DNA from: an uncultured Acidobacteriota bacterium
GTDB lineage: Bacteria; Acidobacteriota; UBA6911; CAINFC01
DNA: 64,000 bases
Assembly: GCA_903847975.1 (NCBI GenBank)
Contig: CAINFC010000077.1
Span: forward strand, 51,983 to 115,982
Reading direction: 5' to 3'
Shown in pieces: positions 62,416 through 64,000 of the stretch. The notes under the pieces are model-generated. The model saw nothing but the letters and a program-made list of their open reading frames with translations, had not been told where the DNA came from and searched no databases. Position 1 is the first letter of the stretch. Every line of letters starts with the position of its first letter. The position numbers were made by a program, and so were the translations under genes.

Positions 62416-64000
62416 TCAAACAGGAGGAGCGGCTTCCCGGGGCGGATGGCAGCTGCGCGGATCGGCGGGGGGCGGATCGAGGCGTGTCTGGTAGGGCACA
62501 CCGGACCGCATGGCCTCCTGCATAGCATCGTAGATTTCCAGGATAACCCGCTTGGTACGGAAGTCGCCGTACTTAGCTTCGTCCTTGCGGCGGACGATGG
62601 GGAAAGTATCCATAATGTAGGCTACGGCGTTGCGGGGCGTGGAGAAATGCTCCTTTAGCTCCGCCAACTGCTCTTGTGTTTCATCACAGGGGCGCCAATC
62701 GCCAATCGCCTCTGCAGGCAAATAGAGATGGAAAAAGGCTGCATCCACTTCGCATCGCAGAAGGAAGCGACGTTCTTCATTCCACTGAAAGGGCGGACCA
62801 ATCCAGCCACAATCACTTGCAAATCTTTCTAGGTCCCATGCTGTGTAAGTTAATTCTAACACTCGAGGAAGTAGCCACTCATGCAATACAATTTTTTTGT
62901 CAGACCAAAGGCATGGCAGTGAGTAAGTTTCTGGCTTTAGAACCGGAAGTTGATGAACTATAAAAAAAGCAATATTAATACCGCCTATCTTTTGCCTGGC
63001 AAAGTAATCAAATGACAATGATGTTAGATTAGCATAAAATGCTGCCTGTTCTCTGGCTGATTCTCGCTCACTGAATATGACTGGGAGCGAGGCACCCACG
63101 GCTGTTCGGGGAATAAGGGAGCATATAAATGTGCGTTCGTTTGTTGGGCTTGTTACCTTTTGGAATCCGATAAGCCACTGTCTTAGATAGCTACTTGGAA
63201 TTCGGGATTCAAGTATTGTCTTACAAATCCAATAACGTGGTCGCACAGAATAATGCGGATTAAATTTTTGTGAATCTTTGGAGATTTCTGTCCCCCCAGG
63301 ACGAAATGGATTGCTCGGGTTTATTACTACTGATGCCATTCTATGGTCATAATAATCAACCATTTTTCCTTCATAGAGAGGCACATAGACTTTGTTAGCA
63401 TTATTTACGATGTAGCCCATTTCTGGATTGAGACTAACAAACGCATCCTGGAAATGGAATAAATCAGAATCATTTGTCATATGAAACATTTCGGAAAGGC
63501 TGATATTCCACAAATTATTAATGCGTGTGTCTTTAGCCACAAGTATAGAAAATCTTCGGTAGATGGCCTTGGCCAGCTCGGCGTCGCGGCGGCTGCGGAA
63601 GATGGGGCATGTGCGAGTGTTTGGATTGAGCAGAGCGATATCGTCGGCGCTTAGGGAGAAGCGGCGTTCCGGATCGCGCAGATCGTCCACGGAATGGGCG
63701 AAGAATACGAATTCCGCGGCTTCCCCCGGGTAACGTCCGGCAGGCACCTGCTTTCCGGAGCCCGCCGTAAACAGGCAGAATTTGTAGCTGCTATGCACTT
63801 CCGGGAAAATGTTCTTGTTCTCGAAATCAAACAGACTGACCAGAGATCCGGAGTCCACCACATTCTGGAAATAAAGCTTGGTAGTATCGTCACTGGCTAT
63901 GCCCGAGGGAAGGACCATCCCCATTCTCCCCGATGGTTCGAGCAGCCGCCTGCCGGCTTCCCCGAACACGGCATACAGATTGATATCCCCCCGGCCGCAC
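62416..64000 (-). CDS. C-terminal part of a large Eco57I-type DNA methylase, 5' end outside window
   Basis: The frame stays open to the window edge, so the GTG at 63969 is internal and at least 528 residues are seen. GGDINLYAVFGEAGRRLLEPSGRMGMVLPSGIASDD followed by LVSLFDFENKNIFPEVHSSYKF is the Eco57I-family segment after the (unseen) NPPY motif. LLNPNTRTCPIFRSRRDAELAKAIYRR, MFHMTNDSDLF and VPLYEGKMVDYYDHRMASV belong to the target-recognition half. Proteins of this type are adenine methylases of type IIG, BREX-like or DISARM-like systems. The neighbouring ATPase/TOPRIM pair is on the same strand, and the helicase or nuclease partners would lie beyond 64 kb. Confidence 0.85.
   Translation of the reverse strand, partial: CGRGDINLYAVFGEAGRRLLEPSGRMGMVLPSGIASDDTTKLYFQNVVDSGSLVSLFDFENKNIFPEVHSSYKFCLFTAGSGKQVPAGRYPGEAAEFVFFAHSVDDLRDPERRFSLSADDIALLNPNTRTCPIFRSRRDAELAKAIYRRFSILVAKDTRINNLWNISLSEMFHMTNDSDLFHFQDAFVSLNPEMGYIVNNANKVYVPLYEGKMVDYYDHRMASVVINPSNPFRPGGTEISKDSQKFNPHYSVRPRYWICKTILESRIPSSYLRQWLIGFQKVTSPTNERTFICSLIPRTAVGASLPVIFSERESAREQAAFYANLTSLSFDYFARQKIGGINIAFFIVHQLPVLKPETYSLPCLWSDKKIVLHEWLLPRVLELTYTAWDLERFASDCGWIGPPFQWNEERRFLLRCEVDAAFFHLYLPAEAIGDWRPCDETQEQLAELKEHFSTPRNAVAYIMDTFPIVRRKDEAKYGDFRTKRVILEIYDAMQEAMRSGVPYQTRLDPPPADPRSCHPPREAAPPV

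Noticed and set aside
46889..64000. CRISPR arrays
   Set aside because: No regularly spaced direct repeats were seen; the repeats found are palindromic or tandem without spacers.

Overview
The window looks like chromosomal DNA of a GC-rich, rod-shaped, Gram-negative-type bacterium. The evidence is a complete mreB-mreC-mreD-mrdA-rodA elongation operon, a membrane-anchored PpiD-type foldase, many proteins with signal or twin-arginine leaders, two sulfatases, a GH29 fucosidase and a VWA protein of the type common in Acidobacteriota. The best guess is the Acidobacteriota or a neighbouring lineage such as Aminicenantia. No 16S rRNA gene is present, so this is inference. A recurring C-terminal LPLL-like ending on secreted proteins resembles endings I recall from Chloroflexota, so the phylum stays open.

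Bases 1-31 kb: a catabolic block (three amidohydrolase units in two genes, a TIM-barrel isomerase/epimerase, a URO-D-like protein) is followed by a giant secreted FG-GAP/metzincin protein. Next come a fucosidase paired with a fucose-isomerase-like protein and two secreted beta-helix proteins on the opposite strand. A housekeeping run follows: FAD oxidoreductase, uvrB, aroA, an ArnT-like glycosyltransferase, cysS, L-lysine 6-aminotransferase, a YraN-like protein and a VWA protein. After it lies an AT-rich control region driving two duplicated 23-residue Lys/Ala/Pro peptides, each with its own ribosome site and intrinsic terminator, then a secreted phosphoesterase.

Bases 30-46.8 kb: a MITE-like palindromic repeat, two sulfatases in an operon, a 0.5-kb field of small hairpins including a cloverleaf-like unit, a ppiD-ABC exporter operon, the mre/mrd elongation operon, a ClC exchanger with CBS domains and a YVTN beta-propeller. 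This part ends with tRNA-Lys(CTT).

Bases 46.9-64 kb: a genomic island starts exactly at the 3' end of tRNA-Lys. It opens with a tyrosine integrase, a zinc-ribbon protein, a divergent excisionase with an operator-like palindrome inside its promoter, a short CHC2-like finger, a PrimPol-DUF3987 replication protein, and a gene carrying an inverted pair of 9-bp iteron-like repeats inside its reading frame. A second tyrosine recombinase, gene remnants, a zinc-ribbon protein, an SRPBCC-like membrane protein and a secreted repeat protein follow. The right end holds a translationally coupled AAA ATPase plus TOPRIM-like (DUF3226) pair, beside the C-terminal part of a large Eco57I-type DNA methylase that runs off the window; this looks like a defence cluster. 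No right-hand copy of the tRNA end was found, so the island probably continues past 64 kb or has lost its far end.
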